Assembly: GCF_019645875.1 (NCBI RefSeq) | Contig: NZ_CP081000.1 | Location: forward strand, 3,472,001-3,536,000 | Origin: Mycolicibacterium senegalense | GTDB lineage: Bacteria; Actinomycetota; Actinomycetes; Mycobacteriales; Mycobacteriaceae | Direction of reading: 5' to 3' | DNA length: 64,000 nt | Part shown: piece after piece, positions 8,139 through 16,997 of the stretch | Position numbering within the stretch: the first letter of the stretch is position 1 | How the letters are laid out: each line of letters begins with the position of its first letter | Program-made: the position numbers and the translations under genes | The notes under the pieces: generated by a model | The model's database searches: none | Seen by the model: only the letters and a program-made list of their open reading frames with translations | Told to the model about the DNA's origin: nothing

Positions 8139-9652
8139 CGGCCGCCCTCCGTCCGGGTGTTCAGTACGTTGATGCCGCGGAACAGCGCGCTGGGGCAGCC
8201 GTGACTGACCGGGGCCACCTGCCCGGGTTGGGCCTTGCCGCAGTTGAACGCCCCGCCGAGGCGCCAGGTCGACTTTCCGCCGACGGCTTCCATCGCCCCC
8301 CAGAAATCGGTGGTGGTGGCCTGATAGGCCACGTCCCGGACCTGCCCGTCGAGCCGTCCGTCGCGGATACGGTAGAACCGCTGGCCGGTGAACTGAAAGT
8401 TGTACCGCTGCATGTCGATCGACCAGGATTTGTCGCCGACGATGTAGATGCCGTCGGATACGCGGGAGATCAGGTCGTCGGTGCTGACGTCCTCGGGGCC
8501 AGGTTGCAACGAGACATTGGCCATGCGCTGGATCGGAACATGATGCGGCGAGTCGGCGTACGAACAGCCGTTGGAGCGGGCCTCGCCGAGTCGAGGTGCG
8601 AACACCCGGTCCAGCTGGTAGCCGACGAAGACCCCGTCGCGCACCAGATCCCAGCTCTGCGCCCGCACCCCTTCATCGTCGAAACCGACGGTGGCCAAGC
8701 CGAATTCGATCGTGCGATCGGCCGTCACGTTCATCACCGGTGAGCCGTAGCGCATGATGCCGAGCTTGTCCGGGGTGGCGAACGACGTGCCGGCGTAGGC
8801 CGCTTCGTAGCCGATGGCCCGGTCGTATTCGGTGGCGTGGCCGATCGATTCGTGGATCGTCAGCCACAGGTTGGACGGGTCGATCACCAAGTCGGTGGGA
8901 CCGGCGACCACCGAGGGCGCCTTGGTCTTCTCGGCCAGCAGCGTCGGCAGCTCGGCGAGCTCAGCGGTCCAGTCCCACACCTCGTCACCGGACAGCGCTT
9001 CCCAGCCCCGCGCGGTCGGCGGGGCCAGCGTGCGCATGGTCTCGAACGACCCGGCCGCCGAATCGACGGCCACCGCCTCCATCGTCGGCATCACCCGCAC
9101 CCGCTGCTGGGTGATCGAGGAGCCGAACGTATCGGCGTAGAAGGTCTGCTCCTTGACCGCGTGCACTCCGGCCGAGACATGGTCCACGCCGTCGGCCGCC
9201 AGCAGGCGCCCGGAGTATTCGCCGAGCAGGGCGATCTTGTCGGCGGCAGGGACGACGAACGGGTCGACGCCGTAATCGGAGACCCACGACACATCGGTGT
9301 AGACCGGTTCGCCGGCCAGCTCGATCCGCTCGGCATTGAGCGGCGCAAGCGTGGTGGCCACCTGCACCGCCCGACGAGCCGTCTGCGCCGCCACCTCGGG
9401 CGCCAGCTCTGCGTGGGAGGCGAAACCCCACGCACCGTCCACGATCACCCGCACCGCCAGACCTACCTCACGGTTGACCACCGACATCTCCAACTCACCG
9501 TCGCGCAATTGGATGATCTCGGTGGTGATGCGGTGAATCCGCAGATCGGCATAGCTGGCGCCGGCCGCGACCGCCGCGGACAACGCCGCGTCAGCCAACT
9601 CGGACCGGGGCAGCTCCAGGAAATCGGCGTCCACGCGTCGTTGAGCTGTCAC
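8135..9652 (-). CDS. tldD: TldD family zinc metalloprotease
   Basis: 505 residues, the catalytic subunit of the TldD/TldE protease (Rv2315c-like, same length). The zinc-binding HExxxH motif is HESIGH near residues 267-272, followed by ATEYDRA. Other family blocks are SYADLRIHR near the N-terminus and YRIRDGRLDGQVRD near the C-terminus. It is the first gene of a probable operon with tldE, the YwaF-like gene and the CMD-like gene. The natural substrate in mycobacteria is not known, and no peptide-modification gene is nearby. Confidence 0.92.
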   Translation of the reverse strand: MTAQRRVDADFLELPRSELADAALSAAVAAGASYADLRIHRITTEIIQLRDGELEMSVVNREVGLAVRVIVDGAWGFASHAELAPEVAAQTARRAVQVATTLAPLNAERIELAGEPVYTDVSWVSDYGVDPFVVPAADKIALLGEYSGRLLAADGVDHVSAGVHAVKEQTFYADTFGSSITQQRVRVMPTMEAVAVDSAAGSFETMRTLAPPTARGWEALSGDEVWDWTAELAELPTLLAEKTKAPSVVAGPTDLVIDPSNLWLTIHESIGHATEYDRAIGYEAAYAGTSFATPDKLGIMRYGSPVMNVTADRTIEFGLATVGFDDEGVRAQSWDLVRDGVFVGYQLDRVFAPRLGEARSNGCSYADSPHHVPIQRMANVSLQPGPEDVSTDDLISRVSDGIYIVGDKSWSIDMQRYNFQFTGQRFYRIRDGRLDGQVRDVAYQATTTDFWGAMEAVGGKSTWRLGGAFNCGKAQPGQVAPVSHGCPSALFRGINVLNTRTEGGR

Positions 9653-9688
9653 GCCCCCACGGTAGCGGCGCCGCGGAGGCGGGTTGGT

Positions 9689-10243
9689 TCAGGTGCGCGC
9701 AATCCGGCTCAGCCAGGCGTCCACGTCGCGGTGCCGAGTGAATCGGACGATGTGCAGGTGAGGCAACTGCGGTCCCAGCGTAGGGATGGTGTCGCGGAGC
9801 TTGTTTCGGGTGCGGAATCCCCAGCGCAAGATATGGTCCGGGTCGGTGAAGATGGTGCGCAGCGGCGGTTCGATGTTGCCGTTCCACAGCTCGAGGCGGC
9901 CGACACGCCTGCGCACGGTGCGACGCGTCAACTGGCGCATCGCGACCGGGGTTGGCAGGTCCAGCCACAGCAGGGTGTCGGCTCGCGCCAGGATCTGGCC
10001 GCGCACAGCGCGGTACTGCCATTCGATCACCCAGGAATCCCCGGCGATGAACTGTTCGACGTCGTCGACGAACGTGGGGCGAGGTTGCCATCCCGGTCCG
10101 TGATACAGGCTGTCGATCTCGACGTACGGCAGATCGAACTGGTGCGACAGTCGCTTGGCGAGCGTTGTCTTGCCCGACCCCGTCGTGCCGGCGACGGCGA
10201 TACGCCGCGGCTCCCAGGTCACCGAATCTTGAGCCGTCAACAC
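9689..10243 (-). CDS. P-loop nucleotide kinase-like protein (FlaR/AAA_17 type)
   Basis: 184 residues starting with GTG. A Walker A motif GTTGSGKTT lies near residue 19. The LPYVEIDSLYHGPGW and DTLLWLDLP blocks resemble adenylate-kinase-like topology-modulation (FlaR) proteins, which phosphorylate small molecules or nucleotides of unknown identity. It sits 36 bases upstream of tldD in the direction of transcription and is divergent from the sulfatase gene, with only 33 bases between the two starts. Confidence 0.8.
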   Translation of the reverse strand: MLTAQDSVTWEPRRIAVAGTTGSGKTTLAKRLSHQFDLPYVEIDSLYHGPGWQPRPTFVDDVEQFIAGDSWVIEWQYRAVRGQILARADTLLWLDLPTPVAMRQLTRRTVRRRVGRLELWNGNIEPPLRTIFTDPDHILRWGFRTRNKLRDTIPTLGPQLPHLHIVRFTRHRDVDAWLSRIART

Positions 10244-10276
10244 CAGACCGATCGTAACGAGGCATACCGTGGGGAC

Positions 10277-11944
10277 ATGACGAACCTCAGCAGGCGGACG
10301 GTCCTGGGTGGCGCGGCGGCGGCTGCCGGTGCGGCCGCGGTGGGATTCAGTGGCTACGAGCTGTTGGGGCGGCGCACACCGAGTGCGGCCGGCCGGCCCA
10401 ACATTCTCGTCGTCATGGTCGATCAGATGCGGGCCCCGCAGTGGTTCCCCGATGCGCAGCAGCTCGGTGCACTGCTGCCCAATCTCGACCGGCTACGGGC
10501 CCGCAGCACGTCCTTCGCGTCGCATTACAGCGCGTCGAACATGTGCACGCCGTCGCGCGGGGTGCTGACCACCGGGCTGTACTCCCATCAGACCGGCTGT
10601 CTGTACACCGGCGAAGGTCCCACCGAGTCGACGCTGGCCGCCCGGTTCCCCACCTGGGGCACGATGCTGCGCGACGCCGGATACCGCACCTGGTGGTGGG
10701 GCAAGTGGCATCTGGGCAGCGCGGCCGACAACACTCCAGACGGGCTGGACGTCCACGGGTTCTCCGGGGGCACCTACCCGTCGCCCAACGGTGCACCGAA
10801 TCAAGGCCTGCAACAGGATCCGTCGATCGTCGACCAGTTCACCGGGTGGTTCGATGCGCACGCGAACGACGGCCCCTGGTGCACCACGGTGTCGTTGGTC
10901 AACCCGCACGACATCTGCTGGTGGCCGAAAAACCCTCTGCCGGAAGATGTTCCGCACGTGTTCGACGGCAAGCCGGTCAACTTCGAGACCGCAGAGGATC
11001 TGCGTCGCCGGGGCAAGCCACAGTTGCAGATCGACTACATGAACTTCATGTCGCCGCTGATGACCGGCGCGATGGACTACGCCGGGCCCGAGGCGGCCGC
11101 ACAGTGGGCGCGGTGCCTGGACATGTACCTGTGGCTGCATCAGCAGGTGGATGCCCAGATCGGCCGGGTGCTCGACACACTCGCCGCCCGACCGGAGATC
11201 GACGACAACACCATCGTGGTGTTCACCTCCGATCACGGCGAATACGCCGGCTCGCACGGCCTGCGTGGCAAAGGCGCCGCAGTCTATGAGGAGAGCATCC
11301 GGGTGCCGCTGTACATTCGGGATCCGTTCGGTCAGCTGACCCCGACTGCCGGCGCGACCCGGACGCAGCTGACGTCCAGCGCCGACCTGGCGCCGCTGCT
11401 GCTGACCATCGCGCACGGCGGGCCCGGGTGGCGGTCCGACTCTCGCTATTCCTACCTGTCGGGCCGTGCCGACATCGCGGGGATCGCCGCCGACCCCGCT
11501 GCGGCCGGCCGGCCGTGGATCGCACACGCCACCGACGACATGTCGGTGGAGGAAATGGCCGCGTTGATGAAATCCCCACTGGCGAAGAAGTTCTTCGGCG
11601 CTTCCGCTCCGCCGACGGAGATCCCGACTTCGGCACCCAGCCACATCGTCGCGGTGCGGACCGCGCAGGCCAAGCTCGGCATGTACACGTACTGGAAGCC
11701 CGGCAGCATGGACATCGACACGTCGCGACCGATCCATCACGAGTTGTACGACTACACAACCGATTCAGGGCGGCAGGAGCTCGACAACCAGGCCGGCCGC
11801 AACCCGAAACAGGCCGACCTTCAGGCGCTTCTCGATCACGAGGTGATGCCCGAACTTCGGGCGCCGTTGCCGAGTTTCCTGAACGAGGCGCAGGAGCAGG
11901 GGTTGGCGAATATGAAGGAGCTCGCCACGCTTCGCGGAGGCTGA
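10277..11944 (+). CDS. Tat-exported type I sulfatase
   Basis: 555 residues. The N-terminus SRRTVLGG followed by an Ala-rich stretch is a twin-arginine signal, so the protein should be folded and exported. The sulfatase signature CTPSRG has its Cys near residue 90, the residue converted to formylglycine. NILVVMVDQMR gives the first metal-binding Asp and TSDHGEYAGSHG the second metal/His block. It should hydrolyse a sulfate ester outside the membrane; the substrate is unknown. An upstream in-frame extension to 8837 runs antisense to tldD and is not real. TACCGT lies six bases before the ATG, suggesting a leaderless mRNA. Confidence 0.9.
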   Translation: MTNLSRRTVLGGAAAAAGAAAVGFSGYELLGRRTPSAAGRPNILVVMVDQMRAPQWFPDAQQLGALLPNLDRLRARSTSFASHYSASNMCTPSRGVLTTGLYSHQTGCLYTGEGPTESTLAARFPTWGTMLRDAGYRTWWWGKWHLGSAADNTPDGLDVHGFSGGTYPSPNGAPNQGLQQDPSIVDQFTGWFDAHANDGPWCTTVSLVNPHDICWWPKNPLPEDVPHVFDGKPVNFETAEDLRRRGKPQLQIDYMNFMSPLMTGAMDYAGPEAAAQWARCLDMYLWLHQQVDAQIGRVLDTLAARPEIDDNTIVVFTSDHGEYAGSHGLRGKGAAVYEESIRVPLYIRDPFGQLTPTAGATRTQLTSSADLAPLLLTIAHGGPGWRSDSRYSYLSGRADIAGIAADPAAAGRPWIAHATDDMSVEEMAALMKSPLAKKFFGASAPPTEIPTSAPSHIVAVRTAQAKLGMYTYWKPGSMDIDTSRPIHHELYDYTTDSGRQELDNQAGRNPKQADLQALLDHEVMPELRAPLPSFLNEAQEQGLANMKELATLRGG

Positions 11945-11993
11945 GCCGACCAAAGCAGCACGGAGGCTACGGCTGACGTACTAGCTTGACGTC

Positions 11994-12980
11994 ATGCGTG
12001 TATTGGTCACCGGCGGTACCGGGTTTGTCGGCGGCTGGAGCGCGAAAGCGATTGCCGATGCCGGACATTCCGTGCGTTTCCTGGTGCGCAAACCGGACCG
12101 GCTGCACACCAGTGTGGCCAAGCTCGGGGTTGACGTCTCCGATCATGCCGTCGGCGACATCACCGACCGGGACTCGGTGATGGCTGCACTCGAGGGCTGC
12201 GATGCCGTCCTGCACAGCGCGGCACTGGTCGCCACCGACCCGAGCCAGACCGCGCGGATGATGAACACCAACATGGACGGTGCGCGCAACGTGCTCGGCG
12301 GGGCGGTCGAACTGGGCCTCGACCCGATCATCCACGTATCGAGCATCACGGCGTTGTTCAATCCCGACGTGGAAACACTGGAAGCGGATCTGCCGGTGTT
12401 CGGCGGGAGCGACGGCTACGGGCGGTCCAAGGCCCAAGTCGAGATCTACGCCCGTGGAATGCAGGACGCCGGCGCGCCGGTGAACATCACCTATCCCGGC
12501 ATGGTGATGGGCCCGCCGGTCGGCAACCAGTTCGGGGAAGCCGGCGAGGGCGTGGCCGCCGCACTGCAACTCGGGGCGATCCCTGGTCGCAGTGCGGCCT
12601 GGACCATCGTCGACGGTCGCGACCTGGCAGCGCTGCATGTCGCACTGCTGGAACCCGGTCGCGGCCCCCGCCGCTACATGGCCGGCGGCCACCGCATCCC
12701 GGTGGACCAGCTGGCCAAGCTGCTCACCGAGGTCGGGAACAAGACCATGTTCGCCGTCCCGGTGCCCGACACCGTGCTGCGCGTGGCCGGACAGGTGCTC
12801 GACCGCATGGGCCCCTTCCTGCCATTCCAGACACCGTTCACCGAAGCCGGGATGCAGTACTACACCCAGATGCCGGCATCCGACGACTCACCGAGCCAAC
12901 GGGATCTCGGCATCACCTACCGAGATCCACGAATCACGTTGGCCGACACGGTCGCCGGATTCCGAAGCCTCAACAACTGA
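11994..12980 (+). CDS. NAD(P)-dependent epimerase/dehydratase-like SDR protein
   Basis: 328 residues of the extended SDR superfamily. The Rossmann motif is VTGGTGFVGG at the N-terminus and the active-site pair is in YGRSK near residue 142, with Ser in HVSSIT before it. Later blocks (YPGMVMGPP, YMAGGH) resemble dihydroflavonol-4-reductase/3-beta-HSD-like enzymes. The substrate is not known. TAGCTT lies six bases before the ATG, again a leaderless pattern. Its stop and the cutinase stop on the other strand are separated by two bases (TGAcgTCA). Confidence 0.87.
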   Translation: MRVLVTGGTGFVGGWSAKAIADAGHSVRFLVRKPDRLHTSVAKLGVDVSDHAVGDITDRDSVMAALEGCDAVLHSAALVATDPSQTARMMNTNMDGARNVLGGAVELGLDPIIHVSSITALFNPDVETLEADLPVFGGSDGYGRSKAQVEIYARGMQDAGAPVNITYPGMVMGPPVGNQFGEAGEGVAAALQLGAIPGRSAAWTIVDGRDLAALHVALLEPGRGPRRYMAGGHRIPVDQLAKLLTEVGNKTMFAVPVPDTVLRVAGQVLDRMGPFLPFQTPFTEAGMQYYTQMPASDDSPSQRDLGITYRDPRITLADTVAGFRSLNN

Positions 12981-12982
12981 CG

Positions 12983-13765
12983 TCAGTTCCCGGTGACCTC
13001 GCCCGCAGTCTGCACCACGGTTGCCGACGGAGCACCGCCACCCAACTGGCGGGCCACGAAGTCAGCCGCCTGGACTGCCATCCCGTTGTCCTTGTAGGAG
13101 CTGTGCGCGGCGCGGTTCAAACCGCCGGGATAGCAGATCGGGTCGCCGGGGGCACACAGCTGGATGGTCTTGGCCACGTACGGCGCACCGATCGCGATGG
13201 GCGGTGCGCTGCGGTCGGCCAAGCCCAGCACGAAGTCGTCGGGTGTGCCGAACAGCGCCACGGCCGCCACGTGCGAGGCAACCGATGCGGGCATCGGGCC
13301 GCTGATACCGGCGGGCAGGACGTATCCGGCGGGCACAGAACTCGAGGTGGTGTAGCCCGCCACCGCAGCACCCTGTGAGTAACCTCCGAGCACGATCTTG
13401 GTCGCCGGGCAGTTCGCGGCGATCGATTGGATCCGGTTGCTCGCATCGGCGATGCCGTCGACCGCCTGGCCGAAGTTCAGTGATGCCGGGTAGTTCACCC
13501 CGTACACGTCGACGGACTTGCCGGGCAGATCGGCGGTGAGTGCGTCGACGAACGCCTGGCCGGTGGCCCCCACTCCTGGTGCCTCGTTGGTGCCGCGGGC
13601 GAACACGACCTCGACGTCGGCACATCCGTCGGCGGCGTTGGCGGAGGCGATCGGGCCGGCCAGCGAACCGAAGAGCAGGGCGGCCAACGCGAGTGCGGTG
13701 AAGATCGTGGACTGTGCCACCGTGGAGATCACGCTGCCCTTTCGGGCTGACTGCGCTGTGTTCAT
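12983..13765 (-). CDS. Secreted cutinase-family esterase/lipase
   Basis: 260 residues. A long N-terminal signal sequence ends near ASANAADG, so the enzyme is exported. The cutinase catalytic triad is visible: Ser130 in GYSQGA, Asp208 in PGDPICYPGG and His221 in AAHSSY, with the expected cysteines near 48, 119, 204 and 211 for two disulfides. Mycobacterial cutinase-like proteins hydrolyse lipid esters or phospholipids rather than plant cutin. It is divergent from uspA, with 187 bases between them. Confidence 0.93.
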   Translation of the reverse strand: MNTAQSARKGSVISTVAQSTIFTALALAALLFGSLAGPIASANAADGCADVEVVFARGTNEAPGVGATGQAFVDALTADLPGKSVDVYGVNYPASLNFGQAVDGIADASNRIQSIAANCPATKIVLGGYSQGAAVAGYTTSSSVPAGYVLPAGISGPMPASVASHVAAVALFGTPDDFVLGLADRSAPPIAIGAPYVAKTIQLCAPGDPICYPGGLNRAAHSSYKDNGMAVQAADFVARQLGGGAPSATVVQTAGEVTGN

Positions 13766-13952
13766 GAGGTTAACCCCCGGTCCTTCTGTCGCTGTTACCA
13801 GCTACAAGCGCAGAGCCGGGACTTCGATTCCGGAGCGGTCAAGTGATGTACGTCATCTGAGCAAATCGCACGTCCGGGATGATCCGGAATGATTTCGGCG
13901 TTGGGCTTGCCCACCGTGGCGCGTCCGATTCACCAACCGCTTTAATAGCCCG

Positions 13953-14825
13953 ATGGCCACCTCGCGTGTCCGCACTACCGCACTGGGGTATGCGCTTGTC
14001 GCCCCCAGCCTGTTCGGCGTGGTTACCTTTCTTCTGTTGCCCATGCTCGTGGTGCTCTGGCTCAGCCTCCAGCGATGGGATCTGCTCGGGCCGATCGAGT
14101 ATGTGGGACTGGACAATTGGGCCTCGGTGTTCACCGATTCCTCGTTCGCCACCTCGTTGGTGGTAACGCTGCTGTTCGTGCTTTTGGTGGTGCCGACGCA
14201 AACGGTGCTCGGCCTGATCGCTGCCTCGCTGCTGGCTCGGGGCCTGCCGGGCACCGGCTTCTTCCGCACCGTGTACGTGCTGCCGTGGATCTGCGCGCCG
14301 CTGGCGATCGCGGTGCTGTGGAAGTGGATTCTGGCCCCCACCGACGGCGCGGTGAGCACTGTGCTGGGGCGACAGGTCGACTGGCTCACCGACCCTGGAT
14401 TGGCCCTGCCGGTGGTCTCGGCCGTGGTGATATGGACCAACGTCGGATACGTCACGCTGTTCTTCCTGGCCGGCATCCTCAACATCCCCGCCGATGTGCA
14501 CAACGCTGCCCGCACCGACGGCGCCACCGACTGGCAGCGGTTCCGCCACATCACCCTTCCGATGCTGCGCCCGACCATGTTCTTCGTACTGGTGACCGGA
14601 ATCGTCAGCACCGCTCAGGTATTCGACACCGTATACGCGTTGACCGCGGGTGGTCCGCAGGGTCACACCGATCTGGTGGCCCATCGCATCTATGCCGAGG
14701 CGTTCGGCGCGGCGGCAGTGGGCCGAGCCTCGGTGATGGCGATCGTGTTGTTCGTCATCCTGGTCGGCATCACGCTGCTTCAGCATGTGTACTTCCGCCG
14801 CAGGATCAGCTATGACCTCACGTAA
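13953..14825 (+). CDS. uspA: Sugar ABC transporter permease UspA
   Basis: 290 residues, six membrane helices, MalF/UgpA-type permease. The cytoplasmic EAA-like loop is NAARTDGATDWQRFRHITLP near residues 185-205. It lies in the order uspA-uspB-uspC, matching Rv2316-Rv2318 of M. tuberculosis, where the system is linked to amino-sugar uptake. The ATG overlaps no other gene; TTTAAT lies six bases before it, suggesting leaderless initiation. The stop overlaps uspB by 14 bases. Confidence 0.92.
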   Translation: MATSRVRTTALGYALVAPSLFGVVTFLLLPMLVVLWLSLQRWDLLGPIEYVGLDNWASVFTDSSFATSLVVTLLFVLLVVPTQTVLGLIAASLLARGLPGTGFFRTVYVLPWICAPLAIAVLWKWILAPTDGAVSTVLGRQVDWLTDPGLALPVVSAVVIWTNVGYVTLFFLAGILNIPADVHNAARTDGATDWQRFRHITLPMLRPTMFFVLVTGIVSTAQVFDTVYALTAGGPQGHTDLVAHRIYAEAFGAAAVGRASVMAIVLFVILVGITLLQHVYFRRRISYDLT

Positions 14826-15624
14826 CGCACTGACCTATGCGGCCCTTCTGCTCGGCGCGGTGATCACTCTGTTGCCCTTCGGGCTCGGGCTGCTGACCTC
14901 GTTCACCTCGGCCCGGCAGTTCGCCACCGATCCTCCGCTGTCGCTGCCCAGACCACCGACACTGGAGAACTACGTCGGGCTGTCGGGTGCGGGTTTCGGT
15001 CGCGCTTTCGTCGTGACCGCGTTGGTGACCGCGGTGATCCTGCTGGGTCAGCTGGTGTTCTCTGTGCTCGCCGCGTATGCCTTCGCCCGGCTGGAGTTTC
15101 CGGGTCGCGACGCGCTGTTCTGGGTCTACATCGCCACGCTGATGGTGCCGGCGACGGTGACCGTGGTTCCGTTGTATCTGATGATGGCCGAGGCCGGATT
15201 GCGCAACACCTTCTGGGCGCTGGTGCTGCCGTTCATGTTCGGCTCGCCCTATGCGATCTTCTTGCTACGCGAGTACTTTGGGTCCATTCCGCGCGACCTG
15301 ATCAACGCGGCCCGCCTCGACGGCGCGCACACCCTCGACGTCATCACCCACGTGGTGGTGCCCGCCAGCCGGCCGATCCTGGTCACCCTGGCGCTGATCA
15401 CCGTGGTGAGCCAGTGGAACAACTTCCTGTGGCCCTTGGTGATCACCAGCGGCAGCAAGTGGCAGGTGCTCACGGTCGCGACCGCCGGGTTGCAGACCCA
15501 GTACAACGCGCAGTGGACGCTGGTGATGGCGGCGACCACGGTGGCGATCGTCCCGCTGATCGTGTTGTTCATCGCGTTCTCACGCAACATCGTCCGTTCG
15601 ATCGTCGTGACAGGCATCAAATGA
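14812..15624 (+). CDS. uspB: Sugar ABC transporter permease UspB
   Basis: 270 residues from the ATG at 14812 (an upstream GTG at 14785 is less likely). Six membrane helices of the MalG/UgpE type, with the EAA loop INAARLDGAHTLDVITHVVVP near residues 163-183 and the family C-terminal tail RNIVRSIVVTGIK. It pairs with UspA to form the membrane channel. The stop overlaps the uspC start as ATGA. Confidence 0.92.
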   Translation: MTSRNALTYAALLLGAVITLLPFGLGLLTSFTSARQFATDPPLSLPRPPTLENYVGLSGAGFGRAFVVTALVTAVILLGQLVFSVLAAYAFARLEFPGRDALFWVYIATLMVPATVTVVPLYLMMAEAGLRNTFWALVLPFMFGSPYAIFLLREYFGSIPRDLINAARLDGAHTLDVITHVVVPASRPILVTLALITVVSQWNNFLWPLVITSGSKWQVLTVATAGLQTQYNAQWTLVMAATTVAIVPLIVLFIAFSRNIVRSIVVTGIK

Positions 15625-16946
15625 GACGCTCCACCCTGCTGGCCACGGGCCTGGCCCTGACCATGGCCGTCCTGCTCGCCGCCGCCGTCCTGTTGGGTCA
15701 CACGACCGAGCCCGCAGGCCGCACCGTGATCACCGTGCGCTTGTGGGACCCCCAGGTCGCCGCCGCCTACCGGGAGTCCTTCGCGGAGTTCAATCGGGAA
15801 CACCCGGATATCGACGTGCGGGTCAACACCGTCGCGTATTCGTCCTACTTCGACAGCCTGCGCACCGATGTGGCCGGTGGCAGCGCCGATGACATCTTCT
15901 GGCTGTCGAACGCCTACCTTGCCGGTTACGCCGACAACGGCCGACTGCTCGATATCGGAGCGACCTTGGGCCCCAATGCCGCCCGCGCCTGGGAACCCTC
16001 GGTGGTCAACCAATTCACTCGTAACGACACCCTGTGGGCGGTGCCGCAACTGACCGATGCCGGGATCGCGGTGTACTTCAACGCCGACCTGCTCGACGCC
16101 GCCGGAGTCGACCTGGCCGAACTGACCACGTTGCGCTGGTCCAACGGGCCCGATGACACCCTGCGGTCGCTTGCGTCCCGCCTCACCATCGACGAACAGG
16201 GCCGGGCGGCCGGCACCGACGGCTTCGACACCGGCCGCATCCGGCAGTGGGGCTACAACGCCGCCAACGACCTGCAAGGCATCTACCTCAACTACATCGG
16301 CTCGGCGGGCGGCATTTTCACCATCGGCGACCGCTTCGCATTCGACAACCCGCAGGCGGTCGAGGCGTTCGATTATCTGGTTCGGCTGATCAACGACGAT
16401 CATGTTGCCCCACCGGCCTCGGCCACCAACAACAACGGAGACTTCTCCCGCAACATGTTCCTGCAGGGCCGCATGGCTCTGTTCCAGTCCGGCACCTACA
16501 ACTTGGCCGCCGTCGCGAACCAGGCCCGGTTCCGGTGGGGTGTGGCGATGTTGCCGGCTGGACCGAAGGGCCAAGTCAGCGTCACCAACGGCATTGCCGC
16601 AGCTGCGAACTCGGCGACCCGCCACCCGGATGCGGTACGCGCGGTGTTGTCATGGATGGGCAGCAAACGCGGCAACGCATACCTCGGCGCCGAAGGCGTC
16701 GCCATCCCGGCGGTGCTGGCCGCTCAGCCGGTCTACCACGACTACTGGGCGCGGCGCGGGGTTGATGTCAGCCCGTTCTTCCGGGTGTTGAACGGCCCTC
16801 GGATCCCCGCTCCGGGCGCGGCCGGCTTCCCGGCCGGATATCTTGCACTCAAGCCGTATTTCGATGAAATGTTCCTGGGCCGTCGCGATGTCGAGAAGTC
16901 CCTGGCCGATGCGCAGTGGGCGGCCAATTCCGCAGCGGCTCGCTGA
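15621..16946 (+). CDS. uspC: Sugar-binding protein UspC of ABC transporter
   Basis: 441 residues, close to the 440 of M. tuberculosis UspC. A basic N-terminus and hydrophobic stretch (residues 4-27) act as signal or membrane anchor; there is no lipobox Cys. The rest is a family-1 extracellular solute-binding fold, with TVRLWDPQ, FNREHPDIDV and the typical ALFQSGTYN block. It should deliver an amino sugar or related ligand to UspAB. No ATPase gene is in the cluster, so a shared ATPase such as a SugC/MsiK-type protein elsewhere is inferred. Confidence 0.92.
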   Translation: MRRSTLLATGLALTMAVLLAAAVLLGHTTEPAGRTVITVRLWDPQVAAAYRESFAEFNREHPDIDVRVNTVAYSSYFDSLRTDVAGGSADDIFWLSNAYLAGYADNGRLLDIGATLGPNAARAWEPSVVNQFTRNDTLWAVPQLTDAGIAVYFNADLLDAAGVDLAELTTLRWSNGPDDTLRSLASRLTIDEQGRAAGTDGFDTGRIRQWGYNAANDLQGIYLNYIGSAGGIFTIGDRFAFDNPQAVEAFDYLVRLINDDHVAPPASATNNNGDFSRNMFLQGRMALFQSGTYNLAAVANQARFRWGVAMLPAGPKGQVSVTNGIAAAANSATRHPDAVRAVLSWMGSKRGNAYLGAEGVAIPAVLAAQPVYHDYWARRGVDVSPFFRVLNGPRIPAPGAAGFPAGYLALKPYFDEMFLGRRDVEKSLADAQWAANSAAAR

Positions 16947-16997
16947 TCGCGAGAAAACCAGGGCCCTGACGCCGCGTAGTTCGCTTACATTGGGCTG

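Noticed and set aside
8837..10276. N-terminal extension of the sulfatase ORF
   Set aside because: It runs antisense to tldD and the kinase gene; the Tat signal begins at 10277.
15249..16625. 458-residue antisense ORF across uspB/uspC
   Set aside because: Shadow of two clear transporter genes, no recognisable domain.
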